Below, one piece after another: positions 23,048-34,978 of a stretch of 64,000 nt of DNA (its first letter is position 1; every line of letters begins with the position of its first letter). The notes beneath the pieces are model-generated. The model had not been told where the DNA came from. It saw only the letters and a program-made list of their open reading frames with translations, and did not search any database. The position numbers and the translations under genes are program-made. The stretch comes from Adiantum capillus-veneris (Eukaryota > Streptophyta > Polypodiopsida > Polypodiales > Pteridaceae): NCBI GenBank assembly GCA_014529385.2, contig CM043956.1, positions 58,785,120 through 58,849,119 on the forward strand, in the 5' to 3' direction.

Positions 23048-23090
23048 AACCTCCCCAATACTCTACACTTTTGCATCATCAACTTTGACA
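22808..23090 (+). repeat. 5' LTR of the small element
   Basis: Pairs with 24,677-24,948; carries a (CT)n run at 23,004-23,042 and a TATA-like ggtatatatg. Confidence 0.9.
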
Positions 23091-23102
23091 TGGTATCAGA
23101 GC
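23091..23102 (+). other. Primer-binding site for initiator tRNA-Met
   Basis: TGGTATCAGAGC immediately after the LTR's TTGACA end. Confidence 0.92.
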
Positions 23103-23166
23103 TTTGTGCTTGTTGATTACAAGAGCGAGGATAGAGCTTTGTGCTTGTTGATTACAAGAGCGAGGA
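23101..23166. repeat. 35-bp tandem duplication
   Basis: gctttgtgcttgttgattac begins at 23,101 and again at 23,136, immediately downstream of the PBS; the copies are essentially identical. Confidence 0.9.
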
Positions 23167-24676
23167 CCAGCGCATGTGGAGAAGAGGAACAACAACGGTC
23201 AAGCTCGTGCATTTGTGAAGCTGTGTGGACTTGGCCCAGATAGGAGGCTTTGCTATTGGCGTTTTAATGGAACTTCATAAGGTGTGAAGGCTTGCTTTGC
23301 TAGCGGTTCACAGTGCTTGGTGCTTCGGGAGAGTTTCAATACGCAGGTAGAGTGTTTAAGGAGTGCGAAGAGTTGAAACACTAGGGGGTGACATCGCTGG
23401 CAGCGTCCCGCCTGCATTTTGATATGCAACGGTGGCACTACATGGCGTCGACAGCGTTTTGAGATGCCGCCGATGATGAGGACAGCCAGGTGTGGTTTGA
23501 GAGGCCACAAGTCTAGACGACAGCAGTGAAGAGGGAGTGCTATTGCCATGTGCCTTGGTAGAGCTTTCGACGTCAAGTGGTTTCCCATGAGGACATTCCC
23601 ACGATGGCAACACTCATTGAGCCTTTGAAATGCGGAGGACATTTCTACTAAGCCAACATTAGAGTGCTAGGCTAGGACCTGATTGCATTTTGAAATGCGA
23701 ATCCATTTAAATGAAATATTGCAAGTTCACCATGACTTGTTCCCGTGCAACCTTGCCTTCAATGAAGAACCAAAACCAACACATGGCTATGAAAAGATCA
23801 TCAACCATCGCCCAGTTAGCAACCTATGCACCGACGAAGTTCTCAAGGAAACCATCAATTTGTTTGGCTTGAGATTGAAGCCAAAAGTAAATGCACGAGT
23901 CACATAGAGGACAACGACAAAGGCAAGCTTGACAAGGACGGTAGTATTAGTACTCAGTTGGCTACCTCAACATCCATAAGGTGCGACAATAGTTGTCATA
24001 AATGTGACATGACGCTTTGTTTGGCTCGAGAGTTTGAAGCCAAAGACAAAAGCAGGAACTCATAGGAGGACAAAGTTAAAGGCAAGCTAGAAAATGATAA
24101 TGGTGATATAGAATTGATAGACAAGATTGGCATGGCACACGTGGTGGCAACCATAGTGGCCACGACACCAGATTTCTAGTCAAGAGGCAATTGTTATCAC
24201 TAGCTTCAACCAGAGAAAGGCTTGTGAGTGACAGAGAGGAGCAAGCAGTGCTCCGTATAATTAATTTGGACCCTTGTGTTGGAGTTCAAGTTACCGATGT
24301 TTGAACGCGTGGGTTGGATTTCAAAGCACATGTATCTCATGGGGAACCAATTAGACGTATCTAAAACACTATGGATATGTACACCAATCGATTGTTGTTG
24401 GTCGGATTATAGGCAGGATGTGTTCCAAAGCTCATTATCTTGGATTATTTTGGATGTGATGTGTTCATAGTTACTGAGTGGGGATTTTTGAACGTAGTGT
24501 GCTCTACAATCAATTTTCTAGGCAACCGATGCTCAAGATGGCATTCTTTAAAGGTAAAAAGTTGAAGGTAGGAAAATCGAGGTGTACCTAGTAGTCGGCC
24601 CCTTCTGGGGTGTCCATGGTAGCTTCTTCATCGACTTGGTCTTACTATTTATGTCCACTATGAGCTGCAGAGAGGG
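23103..24676 (+). other. Non-coding interior of the small LTR element
   Basis: No frame over about 130 codons and no gag or pol motif. A diverged internal repeat is visible: a segment around 23,868-23,930 (gtttggcttgaga, tgaagccaaaa, gaggacaa, aaggcaagct) recurs around 24,018-24,090. Function unknown. Confidence 0.6.
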
Positions 24677-24845
24677 TGTTAGAGTTTTGGAATCTCAAGT
24701 GAACTACCCAAAGTGATCCCATTATTTATTTTGGCGTTTAGGTATTTATTTTAGTTAAGCTTCAAAATTTGGCAGGGCAATTTACTGAGGTGGGTATATA
24801 TGTGACCCCTTGCCCTCATTGAACATTGTATCGCTGGTTTAGCAT

Positions 24846-24906
<61 letters not shown>

Positions 24907-24948
24907 TTCTCCCCATTTCTCTACGCTTTTGGATCGTCAACTCTGACA
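24677..24948 (+). repeat. 3' LTR of the small element
   Basis: Matches 22,808-23,090 with numerous substitutions, so the insertion is not recent. It contains a (CT)n run at 24,848-24,903. Confidence 0.9.
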
Positions 24949-25151
24949 TCCTTTGCGGGTTTTAAGATCTTTGCGTGTGGTGGGGCACACCTAGATGTTG
25001 AGAAGAGTCAAGCTGAGAGCATGGAAAATTGTGCTAGAGTAGAGATAAGATTGAGCACTAATGAGGTCAAAGAGAATGAGGATGAACATCCCCAAGAGAA
25101 TTGTATAAAAGAATGCGTTTTCAATATGAGACTATAAGGTACATTGTTTTT

Positions 25152-25153
<2 letters not shown>

Positions 25154-25206
<53 letters not shown>
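25154..25206. repeat. (CT)n microsatellite
   Basis: About 26 CT units just outside the small LTR element. Confidence 0.97.
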
Positions 25207-25209
<3 letters not shown>

Positions 25210-27042
25210 TACGCACATAGAATTACACCATGAGTTCTAAGCTAGTGCAATCCCCATAACCCTTGTTTATGCACACATAACTACACCATGAGTTAGAGCT
25301 AAGCTAGTACAACCCTTAAAAAAAATTGGAAATATGTGGAGCCTACATTGGGCATTAGGGTCCTAAAGGAATCCTCCAATTAGAAGATCGAATTATAATT
25401 AGTTAATTGCAACGCTTCTAGTATTACCAATAATCAAATACACCCTACCCAATTTCTTCAAGTAGTCCTCCAATTAGAAGATCGGTTTATGCTTAGATAA
25501 TTGCATCACTTATGGTATTATCAACAATAGAATGCTTACTACCCAATTTTTTCAATTAGTCGTGTATGAAGGAATCTCTAAGCAAGGCCTTTCATTTAGG
25601 CTCTCAAGCCCTTGATAATTTCAGTAGACTTCTTAATCTAGGTGCAAAGCATTGATGTTTATGTGTGCATTGGCACCATCTTTGCACCATTAAAAATTCA
25701 ACATAAAGTTCCCAAATTGGTGTATCAATTTTTCCCACTAAGAAAATCTTTTGAAAGTTATTTTATTTGAGCCAACAAGCTTTGAATTTTGAGGTCATTA
25801 GCTCCTCTTATTACTTGATTAGCAAGTGTGTGGGTGCGTGTGCTTGTGAGAATCCCTATCAGGCTAAAGATAACATATCTATTTTTGGAGGGAATATCAC
25901 ACAAAGCCACTTGGCTTCTGGTGGGTTGCAATCAAAAGGGATATCACTTTAAAAATTAAATTTAAACAGTGGTGTAGGGAACAATTAGGATAAGGAGCCT
26001 CAAAATGTAGATCTTTTTATTCATATTCCTACACCATTCCTTTTATGTTGCCTCTATGAATACGCAAAAACCAACGGATTGTGGTCCGTATTATGGAAAA
26101 CCCATCACTTACCAAGTTATTAACCAAGTTGATTATAAGTTTATGTCGCTTTGTAAATTTTTTCTTGGACTTTATGTCTCTTGGCCTTTGTGCATGTGTC
26201 TATGTGGTTAATGATTCACCTTCCACAAATAGCCGTGATTTTGAGAATTGAGAACAAGAGTGAAACAAATGAAAGATATTCATATTTAAGAGAGGATTTT
26301 GGACAAATTTAGGGGGAGGGTTGCATCTATCAAAAATAACTACATCCATAGAGGCCTCCTCCATGCTTGTTGCCTTGCATTGCTCTTGCTTCACCTTTTT
26401 CTCAACGCCTTATGAGCCACCATTAGAGACAATGTCATGTCCGACATGAGAAACGTGTTGCCAATGTTTCCCAAGTCAAGATCCATGAGCATCCCATTTT
26501 CCTCCTCCTTATAGTCTCTACTTGATTTCTCAAGATTCTCGTTGAATTGCATAAAAAATTTGTGTCCTCCCTAAAGGTGTGATTGATGAGATTAATTGGC
26601 ACCCATAATCTCTCTTCTTCTTCAAAACTCAAAGGAGAATGCATCCATGTAGGTTTGCATGTAGCTTGTTTTCTCCTGGAAGATGTCATCGTGAAGGTGG
26701 GAAGTGGCCTCCATGTTGATGGATGCCTCAAACACAAGGACTAGCTTCTCCACCAAGTGAAGGAGACCCAATTGTGCAAGAATGACATTGCATGGAGTGG
26801 ATGTTGCTAAGGAATGTATTGATGCACAATGTATGTAAGAGGACTGGTAGACCAAGATAAGGGTAAAAGTGCTAGAGGAAGAGATTTCAAGACTCAAGTG
26901 ACATAAAATTACATAATGACTCAATAATCAAATCAGCATGAGCATCTCAAAGGAATAGACAATAGTATGGAGAGATAGATCTCTTAATCTAGATAGGCAA
27001 ATCTATGCAAAGAGATGGGGATCTGCTATATAGGATTATGGC
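25207..27042. other. No supported gene
   Basis: Short diverged direct repeats occur near 25,207-25,310 (acgcacata..actacaccatgagtt twice) and near 25,371-25,500 (tcctccaattagaagatcg twice). Minus-strand frames at 26,200-26,394, 26,435-26,737 and 26,622-26,924 read as consecutive fragments in overlapping frames and could be a decayed gene or transposon ORF, but I recognise no domain. Confidence 0.5.
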
Positions 27043-27043
27043 A

Positions 27044-27130
<87 letters not shown>

Positions 27131-27156
27131 TATATATATAGAGAGAGAGAGAGAGA
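27043..27156. repeat. Compound (TA)n(GT)n(TA)n(GA)n microsatellite
   Basis: Runs of TA, then TG, then TA-rich, then GA follow one another without interruption. Confidence 0.97.
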
Positions 27157-27717
27157 TTTCTTTAATTAGTTCCAAAGTGACATTATCAATTAAACTTCTA
27201 TGCAAAGCTAAAGCATTTTGAGTGAAACCACATATATGCAACATCATTGATCAAGTTGACATCAATGCAAGCTTGCTATCATTTTAGTCACTCTTTTCAA
27301 TGCTTATCACCAAAAGGGTCCTCAAAGTGCAAGTTGAGGGAGTCATAATGCATATGTAACACACTAGTAGTTTGAAACCTTGCATGCTATTGCACTACTT
27401 AATGAGAAGCTACCCAATTTTATGATAGGGGCCCACAATAGATAGTCATGGCTGGTTACCTTAAGTGAAGGTATTGTCTTACTTTATAGGATCACTATCT
27501 AGTTGTGGAAAAAAAATTCAATGCATGCAAAGAGTGAAGCAAAGCTGATACAATTCTTAAGAGACAAGATTAGCGATTGAAAATAAGCTCTTTTTAAGAC
27601 ATCGGTGCTTTTTTATTACATGTTTAGTGAATCAATACTATGTTGAAGGTCATTGTACTTGAAAACAAGATTATTGCTAAGCATACAAATAAGCAAGATC
27701 AAGAGAAATAATACATG

Positions 27718-27738
27718 AGAGAGAGAGAGAGAGAGAGA
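27718..27738. repeat. (GA)10 run at a LINE-B 3' end
   Basis: Read on the minus strand this is a (TC)n run directly after the CATTTCATTCCATTTCAT tail of the LINE-B copy that ends at 27,741. Confidence 0.9.
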
Positions 27739-30700
27739 TGAAATGGAATGAAATGTTATAGTAAACGTCTTGAAAAGGCCAAAATGACCTATGAGACCAA
27801 ACCGTTACAATCTTGATTCTTGTTATGAATCTAAGCAGCTAAGAGTTGTGCAACACTATAGAGTGTGTGACAGTGAACCAGTGGGTAGTACAATCTCAGT
27901 GTATGAACATCAATGTCAATGGATATTTAGCATCGGACGCTATTGAGGATGTACACCACCATGGTGAGTGTCTCACATGTCAAGCTAAACTGATCAGTAT
28001 CCTTTATCGTAGTCTCCGTCGATGCTGTGAGGTACCCCCCAATCGCGGGCATCTGGATTTCCCTAGCTCAGTAGCCCAGTCAATCAATGTACCTTTGGTG
28101 TGGGTGATATATGGGCTTTGCTGAGTGGTCTAAAAAAATCTATAATCTGGCTTTGAGAGTGTCTCTTTGCCGGTCTTTGCAACACAGTCTCTCTTTGTGT
28201 ATGTGTAGCTTGAGTAAAAATAACTCAAGACATCTCTGAATTTGACATCTCATGACCCTGGATGGTCCTGAAAAACCTCTCTAAAGAGACAATGAAATCA
28301 CTCCCGTACACCGGATAGTGACATCTATAATGCAGCTTTGTCTCATGCTCCAAATGGCATAGCTAGCATATCCTAGCCTTTGCAGATATCACCCTAAATC
28401 TGCCAGTCTCAACCTCAAGCCAGTGTGAAGAGGTGCATAGCTGACCAATAGCGCACCGTATCCTCCAAGGTAAATGTGTATCCATGTAGCTAGGTCTAGT
28501 CACAAAGCCATTCAGTTGGAGAAGATACTCTCTATAGAAAGCCATCTTTGTGTCCAACTCTCGTATTGGTTGAATTCGAGTCCTAGTGTTAAGTTGAGAC
28601 AAGTCGTGACAGATGAGCCTGGTGATCTCCTCGTGCGTAATAGACAGAGAGGGTGTATTACTAGAAAGAAGGCAATCTATCCATACTAAAACCGTGTAAT
28701 TAAAACCAGGATGTCATCTTTCCATACGAGGAAGTAGTATCCCCATGTAGTGCTAGTTGTCAAGAAGACTCAAGAGCTAAGCGAGCATATTTGTGTCTAA
28801 GGAGGTCCTATAAACCGTGCATAAAGGAGACTGATATGGTCAGTGCCTCGACCAAGAGTGGACATGTATCCAGCTCTGCTCTGATGATCTCATGTGGTAT
28901 CGAAGCCTTAGCTCTAATCATCCGAGAGATTAGAGAAACCAAAGGCCTCTCCATACGGCTCCATCCATCAGTGCTACCAGATCTATTGTAATGGTCCACC
29001 GAAGGTCCCCATATCTAGACTCCATAAAGCATAGTTGATGTCACCTAAAGTATCAATGAGCCATAGCTTTGTTCGAGGTTCCTAGAATTGAACCTATGAA
29101 CACATCCTCTCTAGTTTTCCAAGGGTAGCATAAGCTCTGGTCAATCTAGTCTCAGATGCTTTCCTCAATGAAAACGCTGGCGCACTAAAGACTATCCTAA
29201 GGTAAGTGTATGCATTTGTATACTCCACTAACTCCTGGCCATAAGAAAATGTGGGCGTTGATCTACTAACCCACCTGGTGTGGTATTAAATACCATAACC
29301 TAGGTTGATAGAGAATCCACTATAGTGGGCCAATGCATGTAAAGCATCTGAGTGACCCTACAACATCTCTGGGGAATCAGAACTGAACACAATATCATCA
29401 GCATATAAAACAACGGAATCCATGTCCCAGCCAACGTTGCTACCTCCCTTCTCAATATAATCAGAAACCTCATCCACATACATGCCAAAGAGTATCGGAG
29501 ATAGCTACCATCCCTGCTTCACCCCAATAGTGGAGTGAACTACATCAAATAACCCCTTTGAGGTGCAAATTTGTCTTCTCACTAACCTATAGAGTGCCAT
29601 AATCCCCCAAATCATCTATGTGGGTTCCCCATTTCCTGTAATCTGTGCATCAACTTGTCTCTAGGCATTGTGTCAAATGCTTTGCGAAAATCCAAAAGCG
29701 ACAATAAATCCTCCTCCCATGTGATCTACCCTCCTCAATAACAGCTCTAAGCATCAGAATGTGATCAAGCATAGAAAACCTCCGCCTAAAACCTGATTGT
29801 CCCACTGCTCGTATGCTGACTCTCTGCTCAACTGTTGCTGCTCAAGAATGGATGTATACAGTTGTACCAATGTGTGCCCAATCATCATAGTAAGATGGTT
29901 CTTAGGCTCCATAGGGTCCCTTGCCTTGAAGATAGGCACTACAGTAGACAAACCCAAGTGTCGCATAGACCCTCACACGTTGCACGATCGAACATCACCG
30001 TTAGATACTCTGCAAGCATATCCCTAGCATATATGAAATGCTCTGCTACTAAGCCCTCATGATCATAAGCTCTCCCAGTCCTGATCCTATGAACGATTTC
30101 CTTACCATCTCTGCAGTAAAGAAAGCACTAGTACGTGGGCATGACTCTAGGGGGTCTGGAAGCGGTAGTTGTCCGGGGGCCGTGTACCAAGATGTCACAC
30201 ATTTGACCAGAGACCTCTGTAGAAGTGATGCCAGGAGGAGGTGAGTGCTCATGGAAAAGTCTCCATGCCTCCCAAGTCCCAACTCAAGAACACTTGGTTA
30301 AGATCATGCTGTAATTGAGCCAAGAAAGCCTGCTTCTTCCATCACACTAGGCGGCGGAAGGCAATCCGTGATTGTCAATAGGTGATGACTCCCATGAGTA
30401 CCTCTCTCTAGAGCCATGCTCTCATGTCTCTGCACTCCTCATTGTACCAATTGTTCTGGGGCATACTCCTGGGGCATTACCTCCTACATATGAGCAATCT
30501 GCGAGAGCATGAGGTCATCTCCAAGAGAGTTGGTCTCTTCTTTAAAATTACTTCGCTTCCATGGAGGGGAAATGAAGGATAAGTGCCCTTTCCTTTGAGG
30601 TTTCCCCCTTGATTCCACTTTCTTATTACCCACTCTCCAAGCCCTCATGTGTGTTGGCTCATTAACCCCCATCATAGTAATGAGTTCTTTTACCTCTTCA

Positions 30701-30753
30701 TCCACCTTATCTTGGTCTTTGAGGCCACAAATCGTCACATGTAAGGCATGCAC
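27739..30753 (-). mobile_element. Decayed LINE-B copy (non-LTR retrotransposon)
   Basis: Fragments of the same family as the 49.9-64 kb copy lie in order on the minus strand. ORF1 RNA-binding part: 30,484-30,753 (RALHV-like start, RAWRVGNKK). RT: 30,049-30,282, 29,754-29,966 (VVPIFKARDP) and about 29,300-29,560, with a remnant of the YADD region reading YMLMILCS. C-terminal region: 28,808-28,999 and 28,363-28,602 (YMDTHL..RCAIGQL). The shared 3' tail (TTGGTCTCATAGGTCATTTTGGCC...AACATTTCATT) is at 27,741-27,815. The endonuclease is missing. Stops and frameshifts are everywhere; it is dead and 5' truncated near the CA microsatellite at 30,768. Confidence 0.88.
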
Positions 30754-30765
30754 ATGCCTCCTTTG

Positions 30766-30767
<2 letters not shown>

Positions 30768-30815
<48 letters not shown>
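30768..30815. repeat. (CA)n microsatellite
   Basis: About 24 CA units immediately beyond the 5' limit of the LINE-B relic. Confidence 0.97.
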
Positions 30816-30816
<1 letters not shown>

Positions 30817-32297
30817 AACGCCAAGGGACAATTCTTCATTTTTCACAAGATTTTGAAAAGTGCTCACCAAGAATTGCTCAAACAAAACATAGCCAATTTA
30901 AGAGCACCATTTATTATTTACTTGAATGCAAACTCATTATGCCAAGAGTACCTTCACATGGGCCACTACACCTTTGGAGGGCCTTCCAAATTTCCAAAGG
31001 CATTCCCTTGCATCTCCAACACTTCACTAACTATGAGTTACATCTTAAAAGCACCTCCACTACATAGGGCCTTTCTAGAGGCCTCAAGGCCCTATACCGA
31101 AGTGAGGGGTGGAGCATGAGAGCAATAGACGCTACACAAGCCCGTTTCTTGATATTTGCATGATGTATTATCTTTGCACATCAATGCTTGAAAAAAAAAA
31201 AGCTTTTTTCCAAGAACCTACATATGAGAATAAATAGACTATTTTAAAAAAGGTTTTTAAACTAAATTTCTCTATATTTGTAGGCTTTCTCACCTTTCAA
31301 TTTAAAATTTAGAGTTAAATCTCAAAACTTGTAGGTGGGATTGCAACCTAGGTCTTTTTTCACGCACTGTTTTCTATAATATTGACAAAACATATCAGAG
31401 ACTACAGCCAATCACTACTTGTTGCAATAGATGTAGAATGCATGCAGGATAGTGAAGGAAATGGCACATCTTTTACCGTTTTATTGATTTTCCATGTTTT
31501 TAACCTTTATTGGAAAGAGCAGATATCTAACCTTAGATTCACCCTTAAATGATGACAAATGCACAAGTACATACTTAAGGCATTACATAGACTAATGTTT
31601 GCTTGTACATTTGAAGACAAGCTGGATGGCAAAATAAATACTGAGCAATAATTAGAAGGGCAACCTTTCACATGTTGCCATGGATGGGATGTCTAATAAA
31701 TAACAAGGTTAATATTAGGGCAAAAAACTGGTAAAAAAAGGCTGTGTAAGAAAATCAATACTGAGCAGTTATTTAACCTTAGATCGGCATAAAATGACTA
31801 TTGCATTTGAAGACAAGGTCGATAACACAATTGAAGACTCATCTTGATACAACACGATGAATTGTAGATTCACAGAACATATAGTTAACACAGTCCAGTC
31901 AAATTAACAACTGAAACATATAGCATGTCAGAATAAAGCTGCACAAAGGAAAAACTGTCAATTATTCAAAACTTATTTCTGGCTTGTTACAAGGAATGGT
32001 CATTTAACAGACACCATGCAACATGTACAAATTGGTCTCTTAACAGGAGCCCCGCCCATTACATCCCCAATGATAACTCTTCAAGATTGTACTTGTCCAG
32101 GACGCATCGGACTGTGCACACAGACCAATCCTACCGAAAGCCATGAAGCAAAAGCGAGCAGCAGTATATGTGCAAATGGTCAACTAGAATCACAATGTGT
32201 TCAATCTTGTCTCGGCATCCACCAAGCTCGGTCCTCATGGCAACATGAGCTCTTCAAAACAGGCATACGTCACGTAACACTGCAATTCTCACGAGTA
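30816..32297. other. No gene seen; includes the region downstream of PAT1
   Basis: The right part follows the PAT1-like stop codon on the minus strand and should include its 3' UTR; a minus-strand AATAAA is present near 31,505. A plus-strand open frame at 30,748-31,119 begins in the CA microsatellite and has no recognised domain. Confidence 0.5.
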
Positions 32298-34268
32298 TCA
32301 GCTGATATCTTCATCCACACTGTTACAATGAGCGTTATCTTTATGTCCTGCAGCTGCCCCTTTAACTATTGATCTTTGGGTGAACTCCAGAAGCACTTTT
32401 CTTTGCTGTTCATTCATATGTGGCAGAGTAGCTCGAAGAAGCTCTATAGGCAGCTCTTTGCTGATCTTCTCTGCAGCAGCTTCACTGATATTCAGAGGCC
32501 GTTCTGATGATGATGATGACATTGCTGTAGTGTGAAGGATTCTATCAAATGTATTTGTACAATACTTGAAAAGCACAGTAAAAAAGCTGTCAAAAGTTGC
32601 TTGCCAACATTTTCTATCTTCCAAGGGCATTGCAATGGCAGTATCTGTCAAAAGATTGGTGGCTCTATCAAGCAAGGACTTCATTATCAGACTCACCCCT
32701 TCACCAGAACCACTGCTGAAAGGTCTAAAAACAGGCTGTTCCGGTGATGACACAACAGCTCCTACACATGCATTTACTGTTTTCAAATCCATTAGGGTTG
32801 CACAGCCAGCTACCCTTTGTGCCAAATTTGAGGTCGCTGCTGTTGCATCTAAATCCTTTTGATGTACACCAAACAAAAACTGGAGGTAACGGAAAATAAT
32901 TAAGCAGACTCTATGAACTAGCTGACTACCTTCCGGGAAAAGCTCGAGGTATCGAGAAAGAAGTTTGCGCCCTTTTGGGAGTGAAACAATGTGCAAAAAT
33001 ACCAAATCTTTGGTATCTGTTTCTGCCAAGTGCGCATTATTCTCTGTTGAACCTGTGCCGCTCTCCCCTTTTGTGTTTGAGGGTTCCAAAAGCTGCAATG
33101 AGACAGCTAGTTCTTCCAGCAATAATTGTCTTTGCCGTTGCAATTCAGCTCCACCATCAGGAGGCTGTGTCGCCCTTAAAAACCTATCAATGTCATCCAC
33201 ATCCAAGAGACGGCACAAACCATCTTCAATAGCTATTCTAGCTGCTAGCATTGGCTCTTGCTCCAATGGGCATTCTGACCGCTTGAGTGAAGTACATCCA
33301 GTCTGAGAGACAAAATCATCAACTTCAAGCAGTGGTCGCGGACTTCGAACAGAAGAAAACGGCACTTTCCCTAATCCATCAACTGGAACAAATGTAGGTT
33401 GCAATACTGATGCACGCCTTTGAAAAGATAAATCCCGAAGTTGATTAGGAGCAAAATGATGCTTTCCATTGACTGTCCCAGCACCAGTCTTTGCCTGAAC
33501 AGCTTGATGGTAATAATCACCAACATAAGGATCACTGCTCTGAGTTGCAGCACGTTGTATTTTTGCAATGCTCTCAATTTCTTCCGAGCTCATGTATTTT
33601 GATCTAAATTGTTGCTGAGAAGAATTCCTAAAATAGTTGGGTGAGCCATGCCTGCCCTGTTGGCGCACAGTATGGCGCTCTCGCTGCTCGAATTCATAGC
33701 GAAGATCCCTTGCATTATCACGTTCATCGAGAAATTCACTAGCCAAAAATGGATGAGCTGACAGTATGGGATTTAGCAACCCTTGTTGAGCATGGACCAA
33801 AGGGACCCTGGGGTGGCCAAATTGTCGTTGCAGGAGAGCCTCAGGAACTACTGGCATTGCTGCATACTGCTGAGCCATGTGATGCTGAGAATATCCCGGA
33901 ACAAACCCTTGGGAAATCCCTTGTTGCACATTTGGAGGCATCAGATGCCAGGGTGGAGGTGGAGGAAAAAATGCATGGCTAGCTTCACGATAGGGATATG
34001 GTTGAAGAGGTCCCCTTATAGGAAGAGGAACATGCGGTAACCTGTACCCTGGAAATAAATTTGCCTGAGATGCTGCTACCGGTTGCTGCCCATTGTGAAA
34101 CATTGCTGCTTGCAAAGCCGCACGTGGATGAGGTCTGACTCCAGGAAAAGGCATTTGAGAAAATCCTCCTCCTTGTACTTCCCATTGCCTCTCTGAGAGA
34201 TAGCTAGGGACATGGCTAGTATTATGTTGATCTACTTCAGTATCCGATAAGGTACCAAGTCCTAGACT
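32298..34268 (-). CDS. PAT1-like mRNA-decay factor, large C-terminal exon
   Basis: An open frame of 618 codons from the internal ATG at 34,154, extendable upstream in frame to a probable splice acceptor (TTTCTGTTCAATGGCAG) at about 34,269. It encodes a Pro/Gln-rich segment (PFPGVRPHPRAALQ...). A conserved block follows: YMSSEEIESIAKIQ and DPYVGDYYHQAV, then RIAIEDGLCRLLDVDDIDRFL and SLPKGRKLLSRYLELF, then a helical C-terminal domain ending VDEDIS. These are hallmarks of the PAT1 family, which links decapping (DCP2), the LSM1-7 ring and the helicase DHH1 in cytoplasmic P-bodies; the C-terminal helical domain binds LSM1-7. Plant PAT1 proteins are roughly 800 residues, so about the first 150 residues must lie in upstream exons I cannot find; to the right come plastid DNA and LINEs. 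The exon itself is intact, suggesting real selection. The assignment rests on recognised motifs, not alignment. Confidence 0.9.
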   Translation of the reverse strand, partial: SLGLGTLSDTEVDQHNTSHVPSYLSERQWEVQGGGFSQMPFPGVRPHPRAALQAAMFHNGQQPVAASQANLFPGYRLPHVPLPIRGPLQPYPYREASHAFFPPPPPWHLMPPNVQQGISQGFVPGYSQHHMAQQYAAMPVVPEALLQRQFGHPRVPLVHAQQGLLNPILSAHPFLASEFLDERDNARDLRYEFEQRERHTVRQQGRHGSPNYFRNSSQQQFRSKYMSSEEIESIAKIQRAATQSSDPYVGDYYHQAVQAKTGAGTVNGKHHFAPNQLRDLSFQRRASVLQPTFVPVDGLGKVPFSSVRSPRPLLEVDDFVSQTGCTSLKRSECPLEQEPMLAARIAIEDGLCRLLDVDDIDRFLRATQPPDGGAELQRQRQLLLEELAVSLQLLEPSNTKGESGTGSTENNAHLAETDTKDLVFLHIVSLPKGRKLLSRYLELFPEGSQLVHRVCLIIFRYLQFLFGVHQKDLDATAATSNLAQRVAGCATLMDLKTVNACVGAVVSSPEQPVFRPFSSGSGEGVSLIMKSLLDRATNLLTDTAIAMPLEDRKCWQATFDSFFTVLFKYCTNTFDRILHTTAMSSSSSERPLNISEAAAEKISKELPIELLRATLPHMNEQQRKVLLEFTQRSIVKGAAAGHKDNAHCNSVDEDIS

Positions 34269-34860
34269 CTGCCATTGAACAGAAAGTTAACTTTGGATAG
34301 GTTTGAATGCGAACAATAAATATAAAAGAGCAGCTCAAAGACTTGATAATTGTTTACAAGGGACACCAGGCACTTGCGCTAACTCAACTTACAAGAGCAA
34401 ATTTCCATGCATCTGCAAAGTGTTAGCTTGTACCACTCAGCCAGAAAAAAATATAAATCCAACTTGTGCCATTCTGTTAAGCTCAGAAGCTGACAAGAAA
34501 ACCAACTAGAAGATCCTCATCCTAACTATTGCAATGTCCAGAACATAGTCCTGGGCATTAATCTTTTGAATCAAAACAACATAGAAAGTTCGTGGATCAC
34601 AAAATCAGCCATGGACACCAACAAAAAATAATGCCTTCAATATGCAAAAGAGAAATACTCCATGTGAACCAAGAGAAGCTATCTGTCGATCATTGTGTTT
34701 GTTGAAGCTGTTTGGGTAGTCTGATCCCAATGGGTTTAAGAATCATCTTTCCCAAGCAGTTACAAAACGGCATTGAATTTCAAGGGCTTTATACCTTGAT
34801 TACCTAATAGAATTAAATAAAATAAAGAAACTACATGCATCCACGTTTATATGTGGCTAA
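34269..34860 (-). other. Probable PAT1 intron
   Basis: AT-rich, without a recognisable exon. It begins with a pyrimidine-rich acceptor context on the minus strand and runs to the plastid-derived insertion. Confidence 0.45.
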
Positions 34861-34911
34861 GGTTTACTGGTAATTTGTTGCAACTCAAAGCATAAACAGA
34901 AACAAGGATAA
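34861..34911 (+). pseudogene. rpl36: Plastid rpl36 3' fragment in nuclear DNA
   Basis: The frame beginning ggtttactg encodes LLVICCNSKHKQKQG followed by TAA, matching the C-terminal end of plastid ribosomal protein L36. It sits 67 bp upstream of rps11, the plastid gene order, which supports transfer as one DNA piece. Confidence 0.8.
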
Positions 34912-34978
34912 TAAATATTTATATTTGAAAAAGAATATTAATTAAACAAAGCTTCCCAATAAAAATGATCAATCAATT

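Larger units (their letters stand above)
22808..24948 (+). mobile_element. Small non-autonomous LTR retrotransposon
   Basis: LTRs of 283 bp (22,808-23,090) and 272 bp (24,677-24,948) both begin TGTTAGAGTTTTGG, contain ggtgggtatatatgtgaccccttgccc and an internal CT microsatellite, and end TGACA. A PBS (TGGTATCAGAGC) abuts the left LTR at 23,091, and a purine-rich gcagagaggg precedes the right LTR. The flanks CCCTT (22,803-22,807) and TCCTT (24,949-24,953) are a 4/5 match as a target duplication. The 1.6-kb interior has no recognisable gag or pol, so it must have used another element's proteins: TRIM/LARD-like in structure, between the usual TRIM and LARD sizes. Confidence 0.9.
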
